Source: Anaeromassilibacillus senegalensis (lineage in GTDB: Bacteria; Bacillota; Clostridia; Oscillospirales; Acutalibacteraceae). From it: a DNA stretch of 64,000 nucleotides. Below are positions 1-8,538 of the stretch, one piece after another. The notes beneath the pieces were generated by a model. That model was not told the DNA's origin. It saw only the letters and a program-made list of their open reading frames with translations, and searched no databases. The position numbers and the translations under genes were made by a program. Within the stretch, counting starts at the first letter, position 1; each line of letters opens with the position of its first letter. Location of the stretch: NCBI RefSeq assembly GCF_021531715.1, contig NZ_JAFBIT010000001.1, positions 744,001-808,000 of the forward strand. The letters run 5' to 3'.

Positions 1-295
1 TTTCCGCAGCTGCAGCGCGGAGCGCCTCGTTGACAGCCGCCGTAATCAGATCGCCGAGCATCTCCGCGTCGTCCGGATCGATGACCTCCGGCTGAATGTC
101 GATGGTCTTAACCTCCATCTTGCCGGTAACGGTTACAGAAACCGCGCCGCCGCCCGAGGTTGCCGTGTAGTCCTTCGCCTCAAGCTCTGCAGTGATCTGC
201 TCCATTCTCTCCTGCATCTTCTGCGCCTGACGGGCGAGCTGCTGCAGATTTGCGGCTCCGCCGCCGCCCATACCCTGTGGTAAACGTGCTTTCAT
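1..295 (-). CDS. YbaB/EbfC family nucleoid-associated protein (3' end cut by window edge)
   Basis: Small dimeric DNA-binding protein of the YbaB/EbfC family, which in most bacteria sits between dnaX and recR. About 98 codons are visible and the stop lies beyond the left edge. The protein begins MKARLPQGMGGGG, continues with a Gln/Arg-rich amphipathic helix (QQLARQAQKMQERM), then the strand GKMEVKTIDI and the acidic IDPDDAEMLGDLI segment typical of the family. The ATG at 295-293 is preceded by TAAGGAGTT (310-302). It starts 20 bases after the dnaX stop, so it is surely cotranscribed with dnaX. Family assignment is firm; the exact cellular role (nucleoid organisation, possible link to replication or repair) is inferred from other bacteria. 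Confidence 0.9.
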   Translation of the reverse strand, partial: MKARLPQGMGGGGAANLQQLARQAQKMQERMEQITAELEAKDYTATSGGGAVSVTVTGKMEVKTIDIQPEVIDPDDAEMLGDLITAAVNEALRAAAAE

Positions 296-315
296 ATTCA
301 AAACTCCTTATAAAT

Positions 316-1920
316 TTATTTCTCTTCGATCTCGACGCCTGAATCGCGCATATCGCGGATAAAGCTGTCGAGCGTGTTTTCCTGTTTTGGCGCGCCGTCC
401 GCGCCGACGGGCGGCTTGTACGGCCCAAGCTTATACACCCGGCCCGTGACCTGCTGGATAGCCTCGCGCATTTTATCGCGCTGGCTGGCATGCTTCAGAA
501 GATCAAAAGCAAACTGCGGCGCTTCGATCAGCATGTAATCGCCGCTTACATACGCCGCTGAGCCTTTAAACGCAGAAGCAACTGAAGCGGAATAATTCGA
601 GATGATCGCGATGATCTCCGGCCAGGCGTCAAATGGCTGCGCATTTTTGGAGAGCTCCTCGATGGACGCCGCACCGCCGCCCTTTACAGAGAGCCGCTCG
701 GCAGCGGGCTTTTTCTGCAGGCTCTCCGGCGCTTCCGGAACGGAAACAGGCGCCTCCTGAATCAATGCGGGCACACGGCGCAGGCCGCCGCGCTCCAGCG
801 CTTCAATGCGCCGCAGAAGCGCATCCGGCGAAGTATCCAATTCCGGCGAACAGAGACGGATAAACGTCATTTCCAACTCCGTGCGCTTGTTAACGCTTCT
901 CATGCGCGACAGCGCTGCCTGAAATGCGTCGAGGCTGTGCAGGATCGCGGAAAGGTCCATGGAAAGCGCGAGCTTTGTCATCTGCTCAAGCTCCTCGCCC
1001 ACCGCGTTGACAAGTCCCGTAGCGTCCTTCATCGTTTTGATCAGCATCAGGTTACGGAAGAAGCCGGCAAGTTCCTCGCAGAGCCGCCCCATGTCCTTCG
1101 AAGCCTTATAGAGCGCGTCGATTTTTTCCAGCGCGCCGGAACGGTCACCGGTGCGGATGCACGTCGCGAGTTCAATCAGATGACCGCGCCCGGCAAGTCC
1201 GGCTGTTTCCGCAACAAGTCCGTAAGTGATGCAGCCCGTGCTGCGCCCGATGCACTGGTCGAGAATCGACAGCGCGTCGCGCATGCCACCATCAGCCGTG
1301 ACGGCGATCAGCATTGCGGCGTCGTGATCGATCTCCACGCCTTCGCGTTCACAGACGAGTTCGAGGCGCTCTGCAATATCCTCCGGGGCGATCCTCCGAA
1401 AATCAAACCGCTGACAGCGCGAAAGGATGGTCGGCAGGAGCTTGTGCACTTCTGTCGTCGCCAGAATGAAGATCACATGCGCGGGCGGTTCCTCCAACGT
1501 CTTGAGCAAGGCGTTGAACGCCGCGACCGAAAGCATGTGCACCTCGTCGATGATATAGACGCGGTATCTTGCGGTTGCCGGGGTGAAATTCGATTCCTCA
1601 ATCAGGGAGCGAATGCTGTCCACGCCGTTGTTGCTTGCAGCGTCGATCTCCACAACGTCCAGAACGGAGCCGTCGTCGAGGCCGCGGCAGACGGGACACA
1701 CGCCGCACGGGTCGCCGTCCTGCGGGTCAAGGCAGTTGACGGCTTTTGCGAGAATCTTTGCGCAAGTCGTTTTGCCTGTACCGCGCGAGCCGGTGAACAG
1801 GTATGCATGGGAGATTCTGCCCGCCATCAGCTCATTTTTGAGCGTAACCGTAACCTGCGGCTGGCCGATGACATCGGAAAACAGCCGCGGGCGGTATTTT
1901 CTGTACAAAGCCTTATACAT
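316..1920 (-). CDS. dnaX: DNA polymerase III subunit gamma/tau
   Basis: ATPase of the clamp-loader complex, which opens and loads the sliding clamp and links the polymerase cores. The 534-residue product starts MYKALYRKYRPRLFSDVIGQ, a highly conserved DnaX start, and shows Walker A GSRGTGKTT, the zinc-binding cysteines in CLDP..CGVCPVC, Walker B IIDEVHML and the sensor LATTEVHK. The C-terminal third is the variable tau-like region. An upstream in-frame ATG at 2010 was rejected because it would translate the SRP RNA; the ATG at 1920 has GGGGAGG seven bases upstream. No canonical programmed-frameshift heptamer was seen. It lies directly downstream of the SRP RNA and upstream of ybaB, the common arrangement in Firmicutes. 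Confidence 0.97.
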   Translation of the reverse strand: MYKALYRKYRPRLFSDVIGQPQVTVTLKNELMAGRISHAYLFTGSRGTGKTTCAKILAKAVNCLDPQDGDPCGVCPVCRGLDDGSVLDVVEIDAASNNGVDSIRSLIEESNFTPATARYRVYIIDEVHMLSVAAFNALLKTLEEPPAHVIFILATTEVHKLLPTILSRCQRFDFRRIAPEDIAERLELVCEREGVEIDHDAAMLIAVTADGGMRDALSILDQCIGRSTGCITYGLVAETAGLAGRGHLIELATCIRTGDRSGALEKIDALYKASKDMGRLCEELAGFFRNLMLIKTMKDATGLVNAVGEELEQMTKLALSMDLSAILHSLDAFQAALSRMRSVNKRTELEMTFIRLCSPELDTSPDALLRRIEALERGGLRRVPALIQEAPVSVPEAPESLQKKPAAERLSVKGGGAASIEELSKNAQPFDAWPEIIAIISNYSASVASAFKGSAAYVSGDYMLIEAPQFAFDLLKHASQRDKMREAIQQVTGRVYKLGPYKPPVGADGAPKQENTLDSFIRDMRDSGVEIEEK

Positions 1921-1947
1921 GCAAATCCTCCCCTGTGCAAAATGCCT

Positions 1948-2120
1948 AAAAAGAAAAGCAAGACGATTCACACGAAGAATATGTGAACGGACAGGCGACC
2001 TGCATCGCACCAGACGATCCGCTTAATGCTGCTCGGTCCCCCGCCTGACATGGTTCACGGTGTCTCGCCGCGCAGACCTGTCCGCTCGCATATTCCACGG
2101 TTTTTAAAACCGTCTTGCCC
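1948..2120 (-). ncRNA. ffs: Signal recognition particle RNA (4.5S/scRNA)
   Basis: RNA component of the signal recognition particle. The minus strand carries the conserved apical domain: GAACCATGTCAGG, a CGG-GGGA-CCG tetraloop hairpin and GAGCAGCATTAAGCGG, closely matching the Bacillus scRNA apex. The rod is formed by successive matching segments: GGACAGG/CCTGTCC, GAATATG (near 2094) with CATATTC (near 1980), and GCAAGACG (2118-2111) with CGTCTTGC (1965-1958). The last arm is followed by TTTTCTTTTT, which would serve as terminator. This makes it longer than the minimal 4.5S form. A promoter lies at 2164-2192, so the 5' end may be near 2157, with a further small hairpin (GCACG/CGTGC). The identity is firm; the ends are estimates. 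Confidence 0.88.
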
Positions 2121-2163
2121 TTTTTCGGCGCACGTCAAATTCCGTATTTCAGCGTGCTCAAAT

Positions 2164-2192
2164 ATTATACACGTTTTCTCTTGAAAAGGCAA
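2164..2192 (-). promoter_or_regulatory. Promoter for SRP RNA and dnaX
   Basis: Minus-strand TTGCCT (2192-2187), 17-base spacer, TATAAT (2169-2164). It stands back to back with the plus-strand promoter of the acetyltransferase: the two -35 boxes are adjacent. Confidence 0.7.
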
Positions 2193-2209
2193 GTGAAAAA
2201 TCGTATAAT
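2181..2209 (+). promoter_or_regulatory. Promoter for the GNAT acetyltransferase
   Basis: TTGAAA (2181-2186), 17-base spacer, TATAAT (2204-2209), about 80 bases before the start codon of the gene at 2291. Confidence 0.7.
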
Positions 2210-2290
2210 TCTGTTCAAATACGAAAATTTGCGCAAGCTGCAGTCTGTGGAACCCCTTTCCGCGCGGTACGGCAGCGGAAAGGAATGACT

Positions 2291-2797
2291 ATGACCATCC
2301 GAAACGCGGAGCCGAAAGACGCGGCGCGCATTCTGGAAATTATTGAATCGGCAAAACTCTCTATCCGGGCGTTGGGCATTGACCAATGGCAGAACGGCTA
2401 CCCGAATATGGAGTCCGTGCTCTCCGACATTGAAAACGGCATCGGCCGCGTGTTGGAGGAAAACGGCGAAATTCTCGCCGCTGCCGCCGTTTATGTCGGG
2501 AATGAGCCGACATATGACCGCATTTATGACGGCGCATGGCTGACCGGGAATAACACCTACGGCATCATCCACCGAATTGCCGTGGCGCCGGAGGGCAAAA
2601 ACCGCGGTGCGGCCTCCGCGATGATGAAGTACTGTGCCGCGCTCAGCCGCGAGGCGGGAGTCTCTTCCCTACGCTGCGACACGCACCCCGGCAACGTCAT
2701 CATGCGGCATACGCTGGAAAAGAACGGCTACCGGTTCTGCGGAACCATCTATCTTGAAGACGGCAGCACGCGTGTCGGATACGAAAAAACGATATAG
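2291..2797 (+). CDS. GNAT family N-acetyltransferase
   Basis: Acetyl-CoA-dependent N-acetyltransferase of the GNAT superfamily; the substrate cannot be told from sequence. The 168-residue protein has the acetyl-CoA binding motif A as IHRIAVAPEGKNRGAASAMM, then a C-terminal strand-helix-strand with LEKNGYRFCGTIYL, as in RimI-like members. Two in-frame ATGs lie at 2285 and 2291; the second is preferred because GGAAAGG then has a normal spacing. It is transcribed alone, divergent from the SRP RNA, and ends at a bidirectional terminator shared with the transketolase operon. Confidence 0.88.
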   Translation: MTIRNAEPKDAARILEIIESAKLSIRALGIDQWQNGYPNMESVLSDIENGIGRVLEENGEILAAAAVYVGNEPTYDRIYDGAWLTGNNTYGIIHRIAVAPEGKNRGAASAMMKYCAALSREAGVSSLRCDTHPGNVIMRHTLEKNGYRFCGTIYLEDGSTRVGYEKTI

Positions 2798-2803
2798 ACG
2801 CAA

Positions 2804-2831
2804 AAGACCGCGCCTCACCGGGCACGGTCTT
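2804..2831. terminator. Bidirectional terminator between GNAT gene and transketolase operon
   Basis: Stem AAGACCG-GCC / GGC-CGGTCTT. The minus-strand copy is followed by TTTTG and the plus-strand copy by TATTTGTT, so it can end both convergent transcripts. Confidence 0.7.
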
Positions 2832-2846
2832 ATTTGTTCTGTGCAA

Positions 2847-3791
2847 TTACTTGCCGAGCTTTTCCTTAACGACTTCTGCGATGTGCTCAGCGGAGAGGCC
2901 AAATTCCTTCAGCAGATCAACAGCCGGGCCGGAATGACCGAAGACATCGTTGACGCCGATGCGCGTAACGGGGGTCGGGCATTTCTCGGAAAGCACAGCG
3001 GAAACCGCCTCGCCGAGACCGCCGATAATGTTGTGCTCTTCAACCGTGACGACACGGCCCGTCTTCTTGGCGGAAGCGAGAACAAGCTCCTCGTCAAGCG
3101 GCTTAATTGTGTGGATGTTGATAACCTCGGCGCTAATGCCCTCTGCGGCGAGTGCCTCGGCTGCCTTAACCGCCTCGTTGACCATCAGACCGGTTGCGAT
3201 GATCGTGATATCGGTGCCTTCGCGCAGCGTGATGCCCTTGCCAAGCTCAAACTTGTAGTCGTCGCTGTTGTTGATGCTCTCCACAGCGAGTCTGCCCAGA
3301 CGGATGTAGCACGGGCCCTTGTGCTCGATCGCAGCGCGGACAGCCGCCTTCATCTCGTAGTGATCACTCGGGTTCAGGATGACCATGCCCGGGATGGTGC
3401 GCATCAGCGCGATATCCTCGCAGCACTGGTGCGTTGCGCCGTCCTCACCGACGGAGATACCGGCATGAGAACCGACAATCTTCACGTTCAGCTTCGGATA
3501 GCCAACGGAGTTTCTGACCTGCTCAAACGCTCTGCCTGCGGAGAACATCGCAAAGGATGCCGCAAACGGAATCTTACCGCAGGTTGCGAGGCCGGCGGCC
3601 ACGCCGATCATATTGCACTCCGCGATACCGCAGTCAAAGAAGCGATCCGGATATGCTTTCTTAAAAATGCCGGTTTTCGTTGCAGCCGCAAGGTCCGCAT
3701 CCAGCACCACAACATCAGGATATTCAGCGGCAAGCTCTGTGACGGCCTCGCCGAAGCTTTCTCTCGTCGCTTTTTTTACCATTTCAGCCAT
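2847..3791 (-). CDS. Transketolase, C-terminal subunit
   Basis: Second half of a split transketolase, which moves two-carbon ketol units between sugar phosphates in the pentose phosphate pathway. The 314-residue protein has the pyrimidine-binding and C-terminal domains: VVLDADLAAATKTG, FFDCGIAECNMIGVAAGLA (with the catalytic Glu of the Pyr domain), SHAGISVGEDGATHQ and the C-terminal VVTVEEHNIIGGLGEAV. Start at 3791 (MAEMVKK) follows GGAGGG at good spacing. It begins one base after the N-terminal subunit stops, so the two are translationally linked and form the usual heterotetramer seen in many clostridia and archaea. Confidence 0.95.
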   Translation of the reverse strand: MAEMVKKATRESFGEAVTELAAEYPDVVVLDADLAAATKTGIFKKAYPDRFFDCGIAECNMIGVAAGLATCGKIPFAASFAMFSAGRAFEQVRNSVGYPKLNVKIVGSHAGISVGEDGATHQCCEDIALMRTIPGMVILNPSDHYEMKAAVRAAIEHKGPCYIRLGRLAVESINNSDDYKFELGKGITLREGTDITIIATGLMVNEAVKAAEALAAEGISAEVINIHTIKPLDEELVLASAKKTGRVVTVEEHNIIGGLGEAVSAVLSEKCPTPVTRIGVNDVFGHSGPAVDLLKEFGLSAEHIAEVVKEKLGK

Positions 3792-3792
3792 A

Positions 3793-4638
3793 TCAGCAGC
3801 CCTCCAATTCATGCAGTGCAGCGGTGAGCTCCTGCATCGCCTTTTCATACTGTTCCTTGTTCGGCGCCGTGCCATGCCACGAAACCTGATTCTCCATGAA
3901 AGAGACGCCCTTGCCCTTGACGGTCTTGACAATGATGACGCTCGGCTTGCCCTTCACGGTCTTGGCGTGCTCAAAGGCTGCCTCCAGCTCGTCGAAGCAG
4001 TGGCCGTTTGCGATCTGAACATCGAAGCCGAACGCTTCAAACTTCTTGTCAATCGGCTCGGGACCCGCAACCTCGCTGACCGGGCCGTCAATCTGCAGAC
4101 CGTTGGAATCGACGATCAGGCAGAGATTGTCGAGCTTCTTGTGGGATGCGAACATCGCGGCCTCCCAGACCTGTCCCTCTTCGATCTCACCGTCGCCGAG
4201 CAGCGTGTAAACGCGGTAATCCTTGTTGTCGAGCTTTCCGGCAAGCGCCATACCCACCGCAGCGGAAACGCCCTGTCCGAGCGAGCCGGAGCTCATATCC
4301 ACACCGGGCGTACCCTTCATATCCGGATGGCCCTGCAGCATGGCGCCGATGTGACGCAGAGATTTAAGCTCCTCCGTGGAAAAATAGCCGCGCTGTGCGA
4401 GAGCGGAATAAAGTCCCGGTGCGCAGTGACCCTTGGAGAGCACGAAGCGATCGCGATCCGGATCCTTCGGATTCTTCGGATCGATGCGCATTTCCTTAAA
4501 ATAGAGATACGTAAAAACGTCCGCAGCGGACAGAGATCCGCCCGGATGACCGGATTTGGCGTTGAAAACGCCTTCAATGATTCCAAGTCTGACTTTCGCA
4601 GCCGTGATTTTGAGCTGCTGCTTATCACACGAATTCAT
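3793..4638 (-). CDS. Transketolase, N-terminal subunit (thiamine diphosphate domain)
   Basis: Thiamine-diphosphate-binding half of the split transketolase. The 281-residue protein shows SGHPGGSLSAADVFTYLYF, the FVLSKGHCAPGLYSALAQRG segment, the GSLGQGVSAAVGMA stretch, and the ThDP/Mg motif GDGEIEEGQVWEAAMFA running to the Asn of VDSNG. ATG at 4638 follows GGAGGA. The promoter is at 4714-4742 and the partner subunit gene lies directly downstream. A single-chain transketolase would be over 600 residues, so the split is real and not a frameshift: each half has its own ribosome site. Confidence 0.95.
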   Translation of the reverse strand: MNSCDKQQLKITAAKVRLGIIEGVFNAKSGHPGGSLSAADVFTYLYFKEMRIDPKNPKDPDRDRFVLSKGHCAPGLYSALAQRGYFSTEELKSLRHIGAMLQGHPDMKGTPGVDMSSGSLGQGVSAAVGMALAGKLDNKDYRVYTLLGDGEIEEGQVWEAAMFASHKKLDNLCLIVDSNGLQIDGPVSEVAGPEPIDKKFEAFGFDVQIANGHCFDELEAAFEHAKTVKGKPSVIIVKTVKGKGVSFMENQVSWHGTAPNKEQYEKAMQELTAALHELEGC

Positions 4639-4713
4639 GGAAGTCCTCCTGTTCTTCTGCGCTGTGACCCGCGGGCACACCCGAATAAAAGCCGAAGCGC
4701 GATTCATGGCTTT

Positions 4714-4742
4714 ATTATAACGCATTTTGACCGGCTTTGCAA
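4714..4742 (-). promoter_or_regulatory. Promoter of the transketolase operon
   Basis: Minus strand TTGCAA (4742-4737), 17-base spacer, TATAAT (4719-4714), about 75 bases before the start codon. Confidence 0.65.
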
Positions 4743-4843
4743 TGTCCGCGCCCAATTTTCTGCGCCGGTTTTTCATATTCTGCATATTTGAAATACCGCG
4801 TGAGAAAATAGGGACAAACCCCAACGAAAGGAAGTTTCACGCT

Positions 4844-5143
4844 ATGAGCAACAGAATCGGCAATCTGCCCGCCAATATCAACATTATGAACCCTGTCCCG
4901 AACAAGGACGCAAAGCGTATCATGAAGCTGATCCGCAACAACGGCAAAATCTCCGGCTATCAGCTTTCGGATGGCACCGTGCTCTCGAAATCCGAGGGCG
5001 TGGCGCTCGCAAAGCAAGGCGGCATCCGCGGCGTCGCCATCGCAAGCCGAAACGGCAGCGAGTATCTGCGCAGCCTGCCCGACGGCTCGGAGTCGAACAA
5101 TCTCGGCGATCTGCCGAGCACAAGCCTGAGGAACATTCAATGA
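4844..5143 (+). CDS. DUF3892 domain-containing protein
   Basis: Small 99-residue protein with the DUF3892 pattern: I-R-N-N-G-K-I-S-GYQLSDGTVLSKSEGVALAKQGGI, then GVAIASRNGSEYLRSLPDGS. Members are found in Firmicutes genomes and phages and their role is unknown; the repeated short beta segments suggest a small fold that may bind nucleic acid or protein, which is only a guess. The start at 4844 follows AAAGGAAG. It is a single gene, divergent from transketolase, ending just before a terminator hairpin. No signal peptide or membrane segment is visible. Confidence 0.75.
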   Translation: MSNRIGNLPANINIMNPVPNKDAKRIMKLIRNNGKISGYQLSDGTVLSKSEGVALAKQGGIRGVAIASRNGSEYLRSLPDGSESNNLGDLPSTSLRNIQ

Positions 5144-5148
5144 AAAAA

Positions 5149-5177
5149 GGCCTGTTGTCCGCAGTGGGCAGCAGGCC
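5149..5177. terminator. Terminator between DUF3892 gene and flavoredoxin-rubredoxin gene
   Basis: Stem GGCCTG / CAGGCC with further inner pairing. On the minus strand it is followed by TTTTTT, so it mainly ends the gene at 5193-5855; it can also serve the plus-strand gene. Confidence 0.75.
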
Positions 5178-5192
5178 AAATTATTTGATGGT

Positions 5193-5855
5193 TTATGTGC
5201 GGCGGACAAACGCCTTTTTCGGCATTTTGCAGACCGGGCACGTCCAGTTGTCCCGAAGTTCCTCGAAGCTGAAATTCGGATCGCTGTACACGTAGCCGCA
5301 GACCGAGCAGACAAAGCTTTCGCCGCTGCTTTTATCGAAGGTGCTCTGGGGCGGAATATAGGTTGGCGAGCCGACCGGAGAAAGCCCGTGCATTTCGGAA
5401 CAGTAATACGCGTAGGTCATCGGCGTACCGATCGCCGCATCGCTGCCGGCGATGATCTCCGCCGCGAAAATGATCTCCTGCCCGACATCCAGAGAGCCGA
5501 TTACTTTGCAGAGGAACCAGCAGCAGGTGTTTTCCTTGACGACCGGGACGCCCTCGATCAGAACCTTGTGCCGGATATTCTTCAGCTTATCCGTGTGTCT
5601 GCCGCTCACGAGGCCGAGCGCGCCGATCACACTTGCAGGTGTATCGGTGGAGAGCACCGATATCGTAAACATGCCGTTTTTGCGGATTGCCGCACAGCTA
5701 TGGGTGTCCTTGGTCAGCGTGACCAGCACCTTTTCCGGAGAACTGCTGGAGACCTGCACGACCGAGGTCGCAACACAGGCGTTGGGATGCCCATCATACT
5801 CGGTGCCGATTACGTACATGCCGTAGGATAGATTGCTTAATACTGCCGGGTTCAT
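5193..5855 (-). CDS. Flavin reductase-rubredoxin fusion (high-molecular-weight rubredoxin type)
   Basis: Two-domain redox protein. Residues about 1-155 form a flavin reductase-like FMN-binding domain (MNPAVLSNLSYGMYVIGTEY, NACVATSVVQVS, NGMFTISVLS). Residues about 178-220 form a complete rubredoxin with both iron-binding pairs, CSVCGYVY and CPVCKMPK. Such proteins pass electrons from NAD(P)H through FMN to the rubredoxin iron and on to oxygen-reducing flavodiiron proteins in anaerobes, so a role in oxygen or nitric oxide defence is likely. ATG at 5855 follows a run of AAGGAAGG. It is preceded by rarA on the same strand with a 76-base gap. Confidence 0.9.
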   Translation of the reverse strand: MNPAVLSNLSYGMYVIGTEYDGHPNACVATSVVQVSSSSPEKVLVTLTKDTHSCAAIRKNGMFTISVLSTDTPASVIGALGLVSGRHTDKLKNIRHKVLIEGVPVVKENTCCWFLCKVIGSLDVGQEIIFAAEIIAGSDAAIGTPMTYAYYCSEMHGLSPVGSPTYIPPQSTFDKSSGESFVCSVCGYVYSDPNFSFEELRDNWTCPVCKMPKKAFVRRT

Positions 5856-5883
5856 CGAGGATTCCTTCCTTTCTCACAAAATC

Positions 5884-5899
5884 GGAAGCCAAGGCTTCC
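5884..5899 (-). terminator. Possible weak terminator after rarA
   Basis: Perfect 7-base inverted repeat GGAAGCC / GGCTTCC separated by two bases, followed on the minus strand by GATTTTG. It lies in the short gap between rarA and the flavoredoxin-rubredoxin gene; the T run is poor. Confidence 0.35.
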
Positions 5900-5931
5900 T
5901 GCCGCTTGCCTTTGTCTATTCATGCATCAGT

Positions 5932-7203
5932 TTATGCCTGACGCTTCTTTTTTATGCTGTCCCAATATGTCTTGAAGGACTGCTCGTTCTTATTGTCGCC
6001 GAAGGTGTAGTACGAGGCGCCAAGCAGCGCGTCGGGCAAATACTGCTGGTCAAGCCAGTGATCCGGGTAGTCGTGTGGATAGCGGTAAAACTGCCCCTTC
6101 TGCGCGACCTCCGCGCCGTCATAGTGGCGGTTTTGCAGTGAGCGCGGAATGCTGCCAGTTCTCCCCTTCTGCACATCCGCCATGGCCGCGTCGATCGCCG
6201 CTTCGCCGCTGTTCGATTTCGGCGCGAGCGCAACGAGAATCACGGCGTCCGCGAGCGGAATGCGAGCCTCGGGCAAACCGACCATCGTTGCGGCGTCAAC
6301 CGCCGCTTTGACAATCGGGATAATCTGCGGCCACGCAAGCCCCACATCCTCGCAGGCGCAGACCATCAGTCTGCGGCACGCAGAGGGCAGGTCGCCCGCC
6401 TCCAGAAGCCGCGCGAGATAATGCAGCGCCGCGTCGGGATCGGAACCGCGCATGGACTTCTGAAAGGCCGAGACGATGTCATAATGCTCGTCTCCCCCAC
6501 GGTCATACCGCAGCGCACTGCGCTGGGTCAGCTCGCGTGCAAGCTCCATTGTGACAAACATCTCCGGCTCGCTCTGCACAGCCACGGTGCAGAGCTCCGC
6601 CGCGTTCATCGCCTTGCGCACGTCGCCGCCGCAAGCCATTGCAATATATGACGCTACGCCGTCCTCGAGACGGATTTCCGCACCAACCTCCTCCTCGAGC
6701 AGGCGGAACGCACGATCCACCGCGCGGGCAACGTCTTCCTGCTCCACGGGCTTAAACTCAAACACCGTGGAGCGGCTCAGAATCGCGTTGTATACGTAAA
6801 AATAGGGGTTCTCCGTTGTGGATGCAATCAGCGTGATGCTGCCGTTTTCGATGAACTCGAGCAGCGTCTGCTGTTGTTTCTTGTTGAAATACTGGATCTC
6901 GTCGAGGTAAAGCAGGACGCCGTTGACCGCGTGCAGCGTGTTGACCTGCGCCACCACGTCGCGGATATCCGCCGTTGAGGCAGTCGTGCCGTTGAGCTTG
7001 CACAGATGCATATTGGTGTTTCGGGCGATGATCGATGCCACAGTCGTTTTGCCGACGCCGGACGGACCGTAAAACACCATGTTCGGGATCTTGCCCGATT
7101 CGATGATCCGCCGCAGAACCTTGCCCGGGCCGAGAATATGCTGTTGTCCGACGACGTCGTCCAGCGTTCTGGGCCGGATACGGTCGGCGAGCGGTGCCCT
7201 CAT
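5932..7203 (-). CDS. rarA: AAA+ ATPase, replication-associated recombination protein A
   Basis: Clamp-loader-like AAA+ ATPase of the RarA/MgsA/WRNIP1 family that acts at stalled replication forks. The 423-residue protein begins MRAPLADRIRPRTLDDVVGQ, then has Walker A GPSGVGKTT, Walker B LLYLDEIQYF, the sensor LIASTTENPYFYVYNAILSR and, in the C-terminal tetramerisation region, MRGSDPDAALHYLARLLEAG and HYDGAEVAQ, which separate it from DnaX and RuvB. The normal family length is about 420-440 residues. It starts 19 bases after the glyA stop and is probably cotranscribed with glyA. Confidence 0.93.
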   Translation of the reverse strand: MRAPLADRIRPRTLDDVVGQQHILGPGKVLRRIIESGKIPNMVFYGPSGVGKTTVASIIARNTNMHLCKLNGTTASTADIRDVVAQVNTLHAVNGVLLYLDEIQYFNKKQQQTLLEFIENGSITLIASTTENPYFYVYNAILSRSTVFEFKPVEQEDVARAVDRAFRLLEEEVGAEIRLEDGVASYIAMACGGDVRKAMNAAELCTVAVQSEPEMFVTMELARELTQRSALRYDRGGDEHYDIVSAFQKSMRGSDPDAALHYLARLLEAGDLPSACRRLMVCACEDVGLAWPQIIPIVKAAVDAATMVGLPEARIPLADAVILVALAPKSNSGEAAIDAAMADVQKGRTGSIPRSLQNRHYDGAEVAQKGQFYRYPHDYPDHWLDQQYLPDALLGASYYTFGDNKNEQSFKTYWDSIKKKRQA

Positions 7204-7222
7204 TTGCCTTCCTCCAGAAATA

Positions 7223-8476
7223 TCAGATATAAAGCGGGTATTTGCTCAAAAGTGCCGTAACCTTTTCACGGATGGCGTCTGCGCTGTTCTCAAAATCGGT
7301 CGCGCACATCCAGATGCACTCGGCGATCACGTCCATATCCGCTTCCTTCAGACCGCGCGTCGTGACCGCCGGTGTGCCGAGACGGACGCCGCTTGTGACG
7401 AACGGGCTTCTCTGCTCGTTCGGGATGGTGTTTTTATTCGCCGTGATGTAGACCTCGTCGAGACGGCGCTCCAGCTCCTTGCCGGTCAGGTCGCCCTCGG
7501 AGAGGTCGAGCAGCATCAGATGGTTATCCGTGCCGCCGGAGACAAGCTTCATGCCTCGATCGATCAGCCCCTTGGCGAGTGCCTGCGCGTTTTTGACCGT
7601 CTGCTCAGCATATGCTTTGAATTCGGGTTTCAGCGCTTCGCCAAGGCAGACAGCCTTCGCCGCGATGATGTGCATCAGCGGGCCGCCCTGCGTGCCGGGG
7701 AAAATCGCCTTATCGATCTTCTTTGCCAGCTCCTCACGGCAGAGAATCATGCCGCCGCGCGGGCCACGGAGCGTCTTGTGTGTCGTGGTGGTAACAACGT
7801 CCGCGTACGGTACCGGATTCATATGGCAGCCGCCCGCGACAAGACCGGCGATGTGCGCCATATCGACCATCAGATATGCGCCGCAGGCGTCTGCGATCTC
7901 GCGGAATTTTTTGAAATCGATGGCACGCGGATAGGCGCTCGCACCGGCAACGATCAGCTTCGGCTTGACCGCCATTGCCTGCTCCATGAGCTTGTCGTAG
8001 TCGATCACATGCGTGACCGGGTCAACGCCGTATGCGACAAAATTATAGTAGGTACCGGACATATTGACCGGCGAACCGTGCGTTAAGTGACCGCCCTCGG
8101 CGAGATTCATGCCGAGCACCGTGTCGCCGGGCTGCAGCAGCGCAAAGTATACGGCAAGATTCGCCTGCGCACCGGAATGCGGCTGCACATTGGCATGCTC
8201 CGCACCGAAGAGCTTGCAGGCGCGGTCACGCGCAATGTTTTCCACAATGTCGACATCCTGGCAGCCGCCGTAATAGCGATGTGCCGGATAGCCCTCCGCG
8301 TATTTGTTTGTCAGAACTGTACCCATCGCCGCCAGAACCGCCGGCGAAACGATGTTTTCGGAAGCGATCAGCTCGAGATTGCGGCGCTGGCGCTTGAGCT
8401 CAAGCTCCATGGCCTCGCCGATCTCGGGATCCGTCTCCGCTACAAAACCGATCGTGTTCAGAAGATCACCATACAT
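7223..8476 (-). CDS. glyA: Serine hydroxymethyltransferase
   Basis: PLP enzyme converting serine and tetrahydrofolate to glycine and 5,10-methylene-THF, the main source of one-carbon units. The 417-residue protein has [50 protein letters not shown], the [14 protein letters not shown] segment, and the PLP lysine in [17 protein letters not shown] at 8476 follows AAGGGATG. It has its own promoter at 8510-8538 and leads into rarA. FolD, which uses the methylene-THF product, is also in this window (60,033-60,893) but in another operon. No riboswitch structure is visible in the short leader. Confidence 0.97.
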   Translation of the reverse strand: MYGDLLNTIGFVAETDPEIGEAMELELKRQRRNLELIASENIVSPAVLAAMGTVLTNKYAEGYPAHRYYGGCQDVDIVENIARDRACKLFGAEHANVQPHSGAQANLAVYFALLQPGDTVLGMNLAEGGHLTHGSPVNMSGTYYNFVAYGVDPVTHVIDYDKLMEQAMAVKPKLIVAGASAYPRAIDFKKFREIADACGAYLMVDMAHIAGLVAGGCHMNPVPYADVVTTTTHKTLRGPRGGMILCREELAKKIDKAIFPGTQGGPLMHIIAAKAVCLGEALKPEFKAYAEQTVKNAQALAKGLIDRGMKLVSGGTDNHLMLLDLSEGDLTGKELERRLDEVYITANKNTIPNEQRSPFVTSGVRLGTPAVTTRGLKEADMDVIAECIWMCATDFENSADAIREKVTALLSKYPLYI

Positions 8477-8509
8477 AAGTCATACATCCCTTCGTGGTCA
8501 TTTGTTTTG

Positions 8510-8538
8510 ATTATACGCTTTTCTTCTCAAAATGGCAA
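8510..8538 (-). promoter_or_regulatory. Promoter of glyA-rarA
   Basis: Minus strand TTGCCA (8538-8533), 17-base spacer, TATAAT (8515-8510). The -35 box lies inside the last codons of the upstream TraX-like gene. Confidence 0.65.

Noticed and set aside
708-716. A-rich run in dnaX (GAAAAAG) as a programmed frameshift site for gamma
   Set aside because: The run is G-AAA-AAG rather than A-AAA-AAG, so the shifted pairing is poor, and no stop-and-hairpin arrangement was evident.
8477-8510. A possible glycine or folate riboswitch before glyA
   Set aside because: The leader from promoter to start is too short and has no matching conserved blocks.
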